Origin: Chitinophaga barathri
Lineage (GTDB): Bacteria > Bacteroidota > Bacteroidia > Chitinophagales > Chitinophagaceae
Length of the DNA: 64,000 nt
Direction of reading: 5' to 3'
Assembly: GCF_003807585.1 (NCBI RefSeq)
Contig: NZ_RMBX01000001.1
Location: 124,001-188,000, forward strand
Position 1 is the stretch's first letter; each line of letters opens with the position of its first letter. Below, piece by piece: positions 8,195 to 17,743 of this stretch. The position numbers and the translations under genes were made by a program. Below the pieces are notes generated by a model. It saw only the letters and a list, made by a program, of their open reading frames with translations, ran no database searches and had not been told where the DNA came from.

Positions 8195-11100
8195 GTGAGT
8201 ACCCCCCGCCGGAAAAAAATCATTCGCTGGATCATAGGTAGTGTTTTAACCTTGCTGCTGCTGCCCGTTCTGCTGCTGCTGCTGCTGCTGCAATTGCCGG
8301 TAGTGCAGAATTTCATGCGGAGCAAGGCGGAATCTTACCTGCAGAAACAATTAAAAACAGATGTGCGAATCGGCGGCCTGCGTTTTTCCTGGTGGAACTC
8401 CATGACCCTTTCCCAGGTATTTGTGGGCGATACCCGGAAAGACACCCTGCTGTCCAGCGGTGAGCTCTCGGTAAAATACAACCTCCTGGCGCTTCTCAAT
8501 AACGACCTGAAGATCAGATCCGTCCGCTGGGAAGACGCCGTGGTAAACGTATACCGCCCTGCCGGCGACTCCTCTTTTAATTTCCAGTTCGTCATAGACG
8601 CCTTCAGCTCCCCTGCGGCAAAACAGGATACGATCATCGAAGAATCCGGCACCACCCTCCAGTATCAAATAGGCGAAGTACAACTGCAACGCATATACGT
8701 GCGGTACAACGACAGCCTGGGCGGCATGCTGGCCAGCGTGCGCCTGGATAAACTGGACATGCTGCCGGACGATCTCCAGCCCGGGGATGGCAAATATCAC
8801 CTGAAAAACTTCCGGCTGGACGGCCTCCAGGCCGCTATCCTGCAGCAATACCGCCCCGCCGTGCCCGAGCCGCCCTCCGCCGATACCGCCTCCACTCCTT
8901 TCGACTTTACCGTACGCGACCTTGCCATCCGCAATACCACGTGGACCTACACGGACGAAGCCGGCGGCATGGACACCAAAGGCCGCATCGGTACGTTATC
9001 GTTGCGCAAAGCCCGCTTCGATCTCGTACAGACACTTATTGAAGCGGACGAACTGAAGCTGGAGAAAACCACCGCTTCGCTGGGCTTCCTAAAACCCATG
9101 GACACCGCCACCGCCGTAGTAGCAGATTCCCCCGCTGCCCCCATGACCTGGAGAGTGGCGGCCAAAAGCGTGCAGACCCGCGAAGTGGATTTCAGCATGG
9201 ACAATCACCTGGCGCCTCCCTTAAAATATAAAGACGCCGTGGATTACAACCACCTCGGCATCACCGGCCTCTTCCTGGATGTAAACGATCTCACCTACAG
9301 CGCGGACAGCACCCTGCTCACCATCCGCAACGGCTCGCTAAAAGAACAAAGCGGCATGCACCTGAAAGCCCTCCGGGGCAAAGTGCGCTACACACCTAAA
9401 GAAGCCCGGCTGGGCAACCTCCTGCTGCAAACCAACGAAAGCCGCATAGACGCGGACGTGCTGCTGCAAACAGAATCCTGGGAAACCGTGTCCGACCAGC
9501 TGGGGCTGCTGGCCATTCAGGCCACCGTGCGCCCTTCGGATATCGCGATGAAAGAAGCCCTGTTTTTTGTGCCCGAAATGCGGACCACCCCTTCCCTCCA
9601 ACCCCTCTGGAAAAAACGCCTCGCCATCAAAGGCAATATGAGCGGCAACCTCGCCAAACTCATCATTCCCGGCTTCGAGGTAAAAGATAATGACCGCAAT
9701 TACCTTTTTGTAAAAGGCACCGCCTTCCAGGTGACGGACCCGGACCGCATGGGCGCGGACCTTACCACCGTCACCCTGCGGAGCAGCAAAAAAGGCATTG
9801 AGTCATGGCTGCCACCCAATACCCTGCCCGCATCCATGACCCTCCCCAACACGCTGAACGTGAACGGCAGCATCCGCGGCGGTATGCGGCTGCTGAAGCC
9901 GGACCTCGCCGTCAATACCGATCTTGGCAATGCCGATATCAAAGGGGAAGTGGCCGACTTTATGGACATGGACAAGATCCGTTACGACCTTGGGCTGGGC
10001 ACACGGAACCTGCAACTGGGGAAAATACTGGGAGATACTTCCATGGGCAATATGAACGGCCGTTTTGCGGTGCACGGCAAAGGCACCGATCCGCAAAAGG
10101 CCGATATCAAAGCTGATGTGAACATCACTTCGTTTACCTACAACCGTTACACCTACACCGGCATCAATATGGATGCCGCGCTCAGCAAAGGCGCTTATTC
10201 CGCCAGGGGCAGCATCACAGATTCCAGCGTCAGGGCGCGCTTTGACGTGAAAGGCAAACTGGACACGCTGAACCCCGCCATCACCGCCAAAGCAGACCTG
10301 GACAAACTGGACCTCTACGCCACGAACTTCACCACTTCGCCCCTCACGATCAAGTCCTGCCTGGATGCGGAGCTGGACAATCTCAGCCCGCGCAGGCTCA
10401 GCGGCTTTGCAGCCATACATAAGATACAGCTGGCGGACGACCGGGACATTTATACGCTGGACAGCATCCTGCTGAAGGCCGACGCGGCAGACGGCGTGCA
10501 GAAGATCAGCCTTACCGGGCCGTTCGGGTTCCTGACCGCCTCCGGGGACTTTAATTACCAAACCTTCGCCACCGAGGCCGGCAACCTCGTTACCCGCCAC
10601 CTGGAAGCCGAAGGCGAAAAACCGCCGCCGCCTTCCGAATCGCAGTGGGTGAACTTCAACGGCAGCATCAGCATTCCCAAAACCTTACAGAAATTACTGC
10701 CCGATATCAGCCTGCCCAAACCGGTAGTGCTCAACGGGCGGCTGGATACGGACAGCAGTTTCCTTGTGGCACAGCTTTCCGTGCCCACTATGCGGTATGA
10801 CTCATTCAGGGTGGATACCCTGCTGGTGGACATAGCGGCGGATAGTACGCAAATGGAAGCCCATGTGTTACTTGGGCGCCTGCGGCACCCGCAGATCCCC
10901 CTGCAAAGGACCACGGCGGATGTAACCGCCAAAAACGGCCTGCTGGACTGGGACCTCGTGATGGGCCGGCGGCAGAACAACCCGAAATACAAACTGGGAG
11001 GACTCGTGCGGTTTGCCCAGGGAGACAGCCTGCTGATATCCCTCAAAAAAGACCTGCTGCTCAACCGGCAACAGTGGAACGTGGCCGGGGACAACCAGGT

Positions 11101-13219
11101 GGTGATATATAACGGAGGCGTGGCCTTTGCGGACATCGGCCTGGAACGCTCCGGCCAGCAATTGCTCATAGAATCCTCCCTCGCCGCGCAGGGCGCCAGC
11201 CTGCCGGACCTGACGGTGACGCTCAAAGACTTCAGGCTCAGCACCGTTACCAGCCTGATCGAAAAAGACACCGCCCTGGCGGAAGGCATCAGCAATGGCG
11301 TGATAAAGATCAGCGGGCTGGACCAGACGCCGCTGATAGACGGAAAACTGACGGTGGACAGCCTGAACGTTATGGGCTCCGCCATCGGAACGCTGGCGCT
11401 GGACGCCAATACCAATGCGGACCAGCAGGTGCAGCTCACCGCCACCATCCAGGGGAACGAAAACGATGTACGCCTCGCGGGCACCTATGCCGAACAAATG
11501 AACTTCCAGCTGGACATCAACAGCCTGAATATGAAAAGCGTAGAGGCGTTCACGTTTGGCAACGTGACCAACATGAGCGGTAAACTCACCGGCAAGGCCA
11601 GCCTCCAGGGCACTACGGACAAACCGGTGATACGCGGTAATATGCACTTCGACAATGTGGCCGGCCGCGTGACCATGATCAACAACTACCTGCGCCTGCC
11701 CTCCGAGGACCTGGCGCTCACCGAAACAGGCATACGGTTCAACCAGTTCGTGATCGCGGACAGCACCGGGAACGAAGCGGTGATCAACGGGGACATCCTG
11801 ACAAAGGACCTCAGCGCGTTCCAGCTGAACTTTGACGTAAAAGCCAGCAATTTCATGGCACTAGGCCCGCAGGATGTAAAAAATAAAGACCAGTTCTACT
11901 ACGGCCCGGCATACGTGGACGTGACCGCCCAGGTGCGCGGCACGCTGGACCTCCCACGCGTGCAGATGAAACTGAAGCTGCGCGAAAAATCGCAGGTGAC
12001 CGTAATGATACCAGAAGAAGAACCGGGCATTGCGGACCGGCAGGGCGTGGTACAGTTCATTGACCCCGCCATGTGGACAGACACCACGCTGCGCCTGAAA
12101 AAAGATACTACGGCCACCACCAGCGGCCTGAAAGGATTTGTGATATCGGCGGACCTTGAAGTAACCCCGGAATCGACCCTGAAACTGGTGATAGACCAGG
12201 TCAACGGAGACTTCCTGGAAGTAAAAGGTAACGCCACGCTGAACTTCTCCATGGACCCGAGCAGTAAAATGAGCCTCACGGGCCGTTACGAGATCAACGA
12301 AGGGAAATACAACATGAGCCTGAACCAGCTCATCAAACGGGAGTTCCAGATAGAAAAAGGCAGTACCATCATCTGGAACGGCGACCCGATGCTGGCGGAC
12401 GTGAACATCACCGCGCGGTACGATGTGAACGCCGTGGCGGCGGACCTGATACAGGACCAGATCAGGTCTGATGACCCCGCGCGCAACCGTTACAAACAGA
12501 AAGTACCCGTGGAAGTATACCTCAAGATCACCGGCGAGCTGCTGAAACCGAACATCGCCTTTGAGCTGGACATGCCCGAAAAAGACCAGGGCGTGCTGGA
12601 CGGGCAGGTGTACACGCGTATCAAACAGATCAACCAGGTGGAGTCCGAGCTGAACAAACAGGTAATGGGCCTGCTGGTGCTCAACCGGTTTATTTCAGAC
12701 AATCCGTTTGACGGGCTGGACAGCCAGGGCGGCAGTGCGGCGGAAGATATTGCGCGGAACAGTGTGAGCAAGATCCTCTCCCAACAGCTGAACAACCTGG
12801 CGGGCAGCCTCATCAAAGGCTTCGATGTCAATTTTGACCTGCAAAGCGAAAACGCCTACAACGACGCCGGTTCGCGCGAGGAAAGCACGAACCTGAAAGT
12901 GGACGTATCCAAACGCCTGTTCAGCGACCGCCTCACCGTAAGCGTGGGTTCTAACATCGGCATATCCGGCGCACAGACCCAGGGACAGGACGCAAGCTCC
13001 ATCATCGGGGATATGAGCGCGGAATACATGCTCACCGCGGACGGACGCTACCGTATACGCGCCTACCAGCGGAACATCACCGAAGCCGTGATACAGGGCC
13101 AGGTAGTGGAAACGGGACTGACATTTATGCTCATCATGGACTATAACCAGTTCAGGGAAATATTCAGTAAAACAAAAAAAGAAAAAGAACAGGAACGCCT
13201 GCGCAAGGAAAACAAGTAA
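8195..13219 (+). CDS. tamB: Translocation and assembly module protein TamB
   Basis: 1674 residues. An inner-membrane-anchored periplasmic protein that bridges to the outer membrane, implicated in outer-membrane protein assembly and phospholipid transport. A Leu-rich membrane anchor lies at about residues 10-33, partly encoded by seven consecutive CTG codons (8270-8290). It is followed by a very long beta-helical region of repeating amphipathic strands and a C-terminal DUF490/TamB domain (about the last 430 residues). The start is a GTG at 8195; no ATG is available before the anchor. It lies one base upstream of tamL, so the two are surely co-transcribed, and this pairing supports the call. 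Confidence 0.93.
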   Translation: MSTPRRKKIIRWIIGSVLTLLLLPVLLLLLLLQLPVVQNFMRSKAESYLQKQLKTDVRIGGLRFSWWNSMTLSQVFVGDTRKDTLLSSGELSVKYNLLALLNNDLKIRSVRWEDAVVNVYRPAGDSSFNFQFVIDAFSSPAAKQDTIIEESGTTLQYQIGEVQLQRIYVRYNDSLGGMLASVRLDKLDMLPDDLQPGDGKYHLKNFRLDGLQAAILQQYRPAVPEPPSADTASTPFDFTVRDLAIRNTTWTYTDEAGGMDTKGRIGTLSLRKARFDLVQTLIEADELKLEKTTASLGFLKPMDTATAVVADSPAAPMTWRVAAKSVQTREVDFSMDNHLAPPLKYKDAVDYNHLGITGLFLDVNDLTYSADSTLLTIRNGSLKEQSGMHLKALRGKVRYTPKEARLGNLLLQTNESRIDADVLLQTESWETVSDQLGLLAIQATVRPSDIAMKEALFFVPEMRTTPSLQPLWKKRLAIKGNMSGNLAKLIIPGFEVKDNDRNYLFVKGTAFQVTDPDRMGADLTTVTLRSSKKGIESWLPPNTLPASMTLPNTLNVNGSIRGGMRLLKPDLAVNTDLGNADIKGEVADFMDMDKIRYDLGLGTRNLQLGKILGDTSMGNMNGRFAVHGKGTDPQKADIKADVNITSFTYNRYTYTGINMDAALSKGAYSARGSITDSSVRARFDVKGKLDTLNPAITAKADLDKLDLYATNFTTSPLTIKSCLDAELDNLSPRRLSGFAAIHKIQLADDRDIYTLDSILLKADAADGVQKISLTGPFGFLTASGDFNYQTFATEAGNLVTRHLEAEGEKPPPPSESQWVNFNGSISIPKTLQKLLPDISLPKPVVLNGRLDTDSSFLVAQLSVPTMRYDSFRVDTLLVDIAADSTQMEAHVLLGRLRHPQIPLQRTTADVTAKNGLLDWDLVMGRRQNNPKYKLGGLVRFAQGDSLLISLKKDLLLNRQQWNVAGDNQVVIYNGGVAFADIGLERSGQQLLIESSLAAQGASLPDLTVTLKDFRLSTVTSLIEKDTALAEGISNGVIKISGLDQTPLIDGKLTVDSLNVMGSAIGTLALDANTNADQQVQLTATIQGNENDVRLAGTYAEQMNFQLDINSLNMKSVEAFTFGNVTNMSGKLTGKASLQGTTDKPVIRGNMHFDNVAGRVTMINNYLRLPSEDLALTETGIRFNQFVIADSTGNEAVINGDILTKDLSAFQLNFDVKASNFMALGPQDVKNKDQFYYGPAYVDVTAQVRGTLDLPRVQMKLKLREKSQVTVMIPEEEPGIADRQGVVQFIDPAMWTDTTLRLKKDTTATTSGLKGFVISADLEVTPESTLKLVIDQVNGDFLEVKGNATLNFSMDPSSKMSLTGRYEINEGKYNMSLNQLIKREFQIEKGSTIIWNGDPMLADVNITARYDVNAVAADLIQDQIRSDDPARNRYKQKVPVEVYLKITGELLKPNIAFELDMPEKDQGVLDGQVYTRIKQINQVESELNKQVMGLLVLNRFISDNPFDGLDSQGGSAAEDIARNSVSKILSQQLNNLAGSLIKGFDVNFDLQSENAYNDAGSREESTNLKVDVSKRLFSDRLTVSVGSNIGISGAQTQGQDASSIIGDMSAEYMLTADGRYRIRAYQRNITEAVIQGQVVETGLTFMLIMDYNQFREIFSKTKKEKEQERLRKENK
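8270..8290 (+). repeat. (CTG)7 triplet tract in the TamB membrane anchor
   Basis: Seven perfect CTG codons in frame encode part of the poly-leucine signal anchor. Slippage would change anchor length by whole residues without breaking the frame. Confidence 0.85.
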
Positions 13220-13220
13220 C

Positions 13221-15527
13221 ATGACCCGTAACCTGAGATACATAAGCCTGACCGCACTCACGGCCCTGCTTGCCGCCTGCTCCACCACCCGCACGGTGCC
13301 GGAGGGAGACCGCCTGTATACAGGCCATGAGATCAAATGGACAGAAAAGAAAAAACCAAAAGACTGGAGCACCCTCAAAGCCGGTATGGACGAGCGCGTG
13401 CGCCCTTCCCCCAACCGCAAGTTCCTGGGCATGCCCTTCAAACTCTGGCTGTACAACCTCGGGAATGAACCCAAAGGCAAAGGCCTGAACCACCTGCTGC
13501 GCAACAAATGGGGCGAAGCCCCCGTGCTCCTCAGCCAGTTGAAACCCAACAGGACAGAGCGGATACTGAACAGTTACCTTGAAGACAACGGGTATTTCCA
13601 GAGCGAATTAGAAAGCGAGATAAAAAACAAGGGCAGCAAAAAAGCCAGCATCGTATTCACCGCCGAGCCCAATCACCGTTATACCATCCACCGCGTGCGG
13701 TTCGATACGGATACCGGCGTACTGAGCAAACAGATCATGCTCAACGCCAAACATACCCTGCTGAAACCCAATGATAACTACAGCCTGGACCTGATCAAGG
13801 CCGAACGGGAGCGTATACACGCCCACCTGAAAGAAGAAGGCTTTTATTATTTCACGCCGGATTATATGCTGATACAGGTGGACAGTACGCTCAAAGGGCA
13901 GGTGGACCTGTACATCAAACTAAAAAACACCGCGCCGGCCACCGCCCTCCGCCAGTACTGGATGCGGAGCGTGGAAGTATACCCTAACTATGACCTCACC
14001 CGGGACAGTGCGCTCAAAACAATTCCCGGCCAGCAATACCAGAATTTCACCATCGTGGATCCCGACAGCCTGTTTAAACCGATTGTATTCGACCGGTCCG
14101 TATTCCTTCAAAAAGACAGCCTGTACCGCCTCAGCTCGCACAATATCACCCTGCAAAGGCTGGTGAACCTGGGTACGTTTAAGTTCGTGCGCGGCAACTT
14201 CAGGCCATTGAGGGACAGTTCGCTGCTCGCCGCCCGTTTTTACCTGACGCCGTACCCCAAACGGTCTTTACAGTTCGAAGTATCCGGCACCTCCAAAAGC
14301 ACCGGCTTTGTAGGCAGCCAGGTGAAGATATCCGCCCGCAACCGTAATTTCCAGCGGAAGGCGAATGTATTGGAGATCAACCTCGGCGGCGGTTTTGAAA
14401 CACAGGTAGGCGGCAGGACCACCAATATATCCACCAACGCATACAGCTTCAACGCGGAAGTGGCCCTGACCATCCCGAGGTTCTACACCCCTGTTATCCG
14501 GTTCAACCCCCGCACGCCTTACGTGCCCAGGACCAGGTTCAGTATCGGGTACGAATTGCTGAACAGGCCCTCCCTGTATAACCTGAATGCGTTCACCCTG
14601 CAATACGGCTACATCTGGAAACAGACGAAATTCCTGGACCACGCCCTTTTCCCGGTGGCCATCACCTATGCGCTGCCCGGCAATGTATCCGCGGAATTCC
14701 AGCAGCAAATGGACCAGGACCCGGCGCTGAAACAGTCCGTATCCAAACAATTCATTTTAGGAAGTAACTACACGCTGACATTTAATAACCAGGCTCCTTT
14801 CCGGTATCACAGCTTCTTCGCCAGCTTCAATGTGGACGTTGCGGGGAACGTGGCCGGGCTGCTGGCCCAAAGCGAAGCGGACGGCACCAAGACGATCGCC
14901 AACCAGGCCTTTTCGCAATACCTGCGCGGCAGCGTGGACGGGCGGCATTACTGGAAACTAAGCGATAACCTGCGCTGGGTGAACCGTTTGTACATGGGGT
15001 ATGGATATGCCTATGGCAAGAACCTCCAGGATCCGAACACCCCGGTAACCCTTCCGTTTATCAAACAGTTCTTCAGCGGCGGTAGCAACAGCATCAGGGC
15101 TTTCAGGGCGCGTACGCTCGGGCCGGGCTCCTACCACGAGGACCCCGACAATACGACCAACCTGCTGCTGGCCAATGCCGCGGGGGATATCAAGCTGGAA
15201 TTCAACTCGGAACTGCGTTTCAAACCCCAGAAACTGATCGAGCTGGCGGCTTTTGTGGATGCGGGTAATATCTGGTTGGGCAAATCAGACTCGACTAAAA
15301 AGGTATTCGCCTTTGACCGGTTCTATAAAGAGATAGCCGTGGGCACTGGTATTGGTTTAAGGATAGACGCTTCCATCCTGCTGGTGCGTTTTGATATTTC
15401 CTTCCCGTTGCGGAAACCCTGGTTGCCCGAAGGGGAACGATGGGTATTTAACCAGATCAGTTTGGGTGACAAGGCCTGGCGGAAGGAGAACCTGATCCTG
15501 AACATCGCCATCGGGTATCCGTTCTGA
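13221..15527 (+). CDS. tamL: TamL: lipoprotein BamA/TamA-family outer-membrane protein
   Basis: 768 residues. A lipoprotein signal peptide ends in LLAAC (lipidated Cys20), followed by POTRA-like periplasmic domains (about residues 100-380) and a C-terminal 16-strand-type Omp85 barrel. Bacteroidota use a lipidated TamA homologue (TamL) with TamB for envelope assembly. Barrel-end features are seen: the GGSNSIRAFRARTLGPGS segment (equivalent of the Omp85 G-x-R-G motif region) and a final strand ending GYPF. The ATG is one base after the tamB stop. A hairpin terminator follows. The call is strong on architecture and context. Confidence 0.92.
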   Translation: MTRNLRYISLTALTALLAACSTTRTVPEGDRLYTGHEIKWTEKKKPKDWSTLKAGMDERVRPSPNRKFLGMPFKLWLYNLGNEPKGKGLNHLLRNKWGEAPVLLSQLKPNRTERILNSYLEDNGYFQSELESEIKNKGSKKASIVFTAEPNHRYTIHRVRFDTDTGVLSKQIMLNAKHTLLKPNDNYSLDLIKAERERIHAHLKEEGFYYFTPDYMLIQVDSTLKGQVDLYIKLKNTAPATALRQYWMRSVEVYPNYDLTRDSALKTIPGQQYQNFTIVDPDSLFKPIVFDRSVFLQKDSLYRLSSHNITLQRLVNLGTFKFVRGNFRPLRDSSLLAARFYLTPYPKRSLQFEVSGTSKSTGFVGSQVKISARNRNFQRKANVLEINLGGGFETQVGGRTTNISTNAYSFNAEVALTIPRFYTPVIRFNPRTPYVPRTRFSIGYELLNRPSLYNLNAFTLQYGYIWKQTKFLDHALFPVAITYALPGNVSAEFQQQMDQDPALKQSVSKQFILGSNYTLTFNNQAPFRYHSFFASFNVDVAGNVAGLLAQSEADGTKTIANQAFSQYLRGSVDGRHYWKLSDNLRWVNRLYMGYGYAYGKNLQDPNTPVTLPFIKQFFSGGSNSIRAFRARTLGPGSYHEDPDNTTNLLLANAAGDIKLEFNSELRFKPQKLIELAAFVDAGNIWLGKSDSTKKVFAFDRFYKEIAVGTGIGLRIDASILLVRFDISFPLRKPWLPEGERWVFNQISLGDKAWRKENLILNIAIGYPF

Positions 15528-15631
15528 CAGCGCTCCCTGGGGTAACGGCCCGCTTTTCATCATGGACTTATCCGCTTTCAAACGATCCGAACCTGATATC
15601 CGACCTTTCCATAACCAGCTTTTATGCCTGG

Positions 15632-15691
15632 CCCGGCCGTCCTTATATTATTACTTTAAGTAAGATACCGGGAACGGCCGGGTTCTTTTTT
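15632..15691 (+). terminator. Branched hairpin terminator of tamB-tamL
   Basis: CCCGGCCGT (15632-15640) pairs with ACGGCCGGG (15674-15682); the loop holds a second small palindrome (TTACTT-TAAGTAA). It is followed by TTCTTTTTT. Confidence 0.65.
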
Positions 15692-15895
15692 CCGCTCAAC
15701 TGCGCTTCCGGCGTATGTTCCACACTATCTTTTTTTACCATTTACTTCAAGTAACTTCCCACTACAGGTAAATGTAACCAAATTACTGATTATCAATAGT
15801 CAGTATATATTCACTTACAATAACCATCAATTCACCATTCGCCCGAAACCCACGCCTGCCGGGCATCTCATGGACTTTATTTCATATTTATATTT

Positions 15896-15925
15896 TTGTT
15901 TAATTAAACATTTAAAATATATTTG
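15896..15925 (+). promoter_or_regulatory. Bacteroidota-type promoter of the type B/SprF operon
   Basis: TTG (15896-15898), a 19-base spacer, TATATTTG (15918-15925): an exact consensus match. It leaves a leader of about 80 bases before the ATG at 16014. Confidence 0.75.
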
Positions 15926-16013
15926 CAGTCTACGTGAGCACCAGTATCCGGAATACACCCCATTCAACCAAACGGGCATGAGATACTGGATAAATACGTA
16001 ACCCATTAAACCC

Positions 16014-16748
16014 ATGAACGCTGCCGTACCCTATACGACCATCAGAAGAAGTTCCCTCCGGGGAGCGATGATGCTGTGGGGCACATTGGGATTATGTCCG
16101 GGCATGGTTTCAGCGGGCAACATTACACCAGGGCAACAGGCGGGCTTCAGCATTCCAGGCTCTTTAACCGCCCCTTACTCCCTGAACCTCAGCAGTACCC
16201 TTGTACATGAGAACAACGCCATTGGCACGCTTATAGGCACCTTTTCCACCGATCCTGAAGCCGGCGTGTGTACATACTCGCTGGTGGAGGGAGATAATTG
16301 CGCAGACAACAATCTCTTCACCATTGCCGGCAACACGCTCAAGACACTCACCATCCTCGACTTCGAAAGCAAAGTAAACCGCTATATCCGTGTACGTTGT
16401 ACAGACGCAAACGGCGATTTCATTGAAAAGGCATTCCAGATTGAAGTAATAGACGTATACGAAGTGAACAACACCCTGGAAGCCACGAACATCGTGACGC
16501 CAAACGGGGACGGCATCAACGACACCTGGGTGATCCGCAACCTGCCGCCGCACAGTATGAACGAAGTCCGCATCATGGACCGGAGCGGCAGAGTGGTATA
16601 TCACCGGCGCAATTATTCAAATGACTGGAATGGCCAGCTCACCAATGGCGGGCAGCTTTCCGAAGGCGTATACTTTTATATCATAGATTTCGGAGCAGGG
16701 CTGAACCTTTTTAAGGGCTCGATTACCCTGATCAGAAGCAATCGTTAA
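16014..16748 (+). CDS. T9SS type B sorting domain protein with one cadherin-like domain
   Basis: 244 residues. An N-terminal export segment (about residues 10-35), a single cadherin-like domain (about 55-150: LVHENNAIGTLIGTFSTDP to FQIEVIDV), and a C-terminal gliding-motility-type (CHU_C, type B) sorting domain from about residue 160 (IVTPNGDGINDTWVI, then WNGQ and SEGVYFYIIDFG). Type B domains direct export through the type IX system and need a PorP/SprF-family partner, which is exactly the next gene, 30 bases on. It resembles the tail of a large adhesin reduced to its minimum. Surface exposure is likely; a ligand is unknown. Confidence 0.88.
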   Translation: MNAAVPYTTIRRSSLRGAMMLWGTLGLCPGMVSAGNITPGQQAGFSIPGSLTAPYSLNLSSTLVHENNAIGTLIGTFSTDPEAGVCTYSLVEGDNCADNNLFTIAGNTLKTLTILDFESKVNRYIRVRCTDANGDFIEKAFQIEVIDVYEVNNTLEATNIVTPNGDGINDTWVIRNLPPHSMNEVRIMDRSGRVVYHRRNYSNDWNGQLTNGGQLSEGVYFYIIDFGAGLNLFKGSITLIRSNR

Positions 16749-16778
16749 ACATATTTCCTGTACCTAATTGATTTGTAA

Positions 16779-17699
16779 ATGAAGAAAATCTTTACACAAC
16801 TTTCCACGCTCCTGCTGATCGCCATGCTTCCGGCCGCTGTAAAAGCACAAAGCGTTGGCAACCCGATCCAGCAACAGGACCCGCTCATTGCGCAGTACTT
16901 CGAAAACCGCTTCCTCGGCAACCCGGCCATGGCCGGTGCGGACACCGGGCTGAATGTGAACATCGGCTACCGTAAACAATGGAAAGACCTGCCCGATGCT
17001 CCCGTTACTTTCGCGCTCACCGGCGATTACCAGATAGCCAAAAAGATCGGCGTGGGCCTTACCGTTTTTAACGACCAGGCAGGCATCCTGAAACAGACCC
17101 GCGTGGCACTCTCTTACTCCTATCACATGGCGCTGGATGAAAACAACACCGAGTTCCTTCACATCGGTATGACTGCAGCCCTTGACAATAAACGCGTTGA
17201 AAGGAAAAAGATAATAGGCAACCCGGCCGATCCCGCAGTGGATGAGTTCAACCGCCGGGACAATTTCTTTGAAACAGACCTGGGCGTAGCCTATACAAAC
17301 CAGCACCTCACCATCCAGGCGACGCTGCCGAACCTGGTGAGCACTTTCCAGAACAAGGATAAAGTGGAGCCCCGCAACACTTCCACCTTTATGGTATCTG
17401 CATCTTACAAGTTCGGCACCAAAAGTTTCCAGGTATCCTCCATTGAGCCTTTGGTGGCGTTCCGTGGCGTAAAAGGCTACAAGGGAATCCTGGACGTAGG
17501 TACAAAAGTGAGCCTCGCCAAAAACTTCGTGAACCTCTTCGCGTTGTATCATACCAGCAACGCGGTGACCGCGGGCGTAGGTTTCCAGTTCAAAAACTCT
17601 ATTGAAGTGCAGGCAAGTTATACCTCGCAGACAGCGGGTGTTAAAAATAATATAGATGGCAATTTCGGATTGGGCATCAAGATCCGTTTGTTCAGGTAA
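16779..17699 (+). CDS. Type IX secretion PorP/SprF family membrane protein
   Basis: 306 residues with a signal peptide (MKKIFTQLSTLLLIAMLPAA). The sequence AQYFENRFLGNPAMAGADTG and GYRKQWKDLPDAPVTF are the hallmark opening of PorP/SprF proteins, outer-membrane barrels that work with the type IX system. In gliding Bacteroidota, SprF is needed for secretion of its neighbouring adhesin SprB; by analogy this one serves the type B protein just upstream. The two genes share a promoter. Its stop is 44 bases from the convergent moeA-like gene. Confidence 0.92.
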   Translation: MKKIFTQLSTLLLIAMLPAAVKAQSVGNPIQQQDPLIAQYFENRFLGNPAMAGADTGLNVNIGYRKQWKDLPDAPVTFALTGDYQIAKKIGVGLTVFNDQAGILKQTRVALSYSYHMALDENNTEFLHIGMTAALDNKRVERKKIIGNPADPAVDEFNRRDNFFETDLGVAYTNQHLTIQATLPNLVSTFQNKDKVEPRNTSTFMVSASYKFGTKSFQVSSIEPLVAFRGVKGYKGILDVGTKVSLAKNFVNLFALYHTSNAVTAGVGFQFKNSIEVQASYTSQTAGVKNNIDGNFGLGIKIRLFR

Positions 17700-17706
17700 G
17701 TCACCA

Positions 17707-17732
17707 GGCCGGGGCCGTCCAGGCGCCCGGCC
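17707..17732. terminator. Hairpin between convergent genes
   Basis: GGCCGGG (17707-17713) and CCCGGCC (17726-17732) form a 7-bp G+C stem with a 12-base loop between the SprF-like gene and the MoeA-like gene. There is no T tract, so terminator function is uncertain. Confidence 0.35.
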
Positions 17733-17743
17733 CATTACTTTAC

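Larger units (their letters stand above)
15528..16013. other. Intergenic stretch with terminator and promoter
   Basis: Holds the tamL terminator (15632-15691) and the promoter of the type B/SprF operon (15896-15925). A+T-rich from about 15760 to 15925. No gene seen. Confidence 0.65.
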
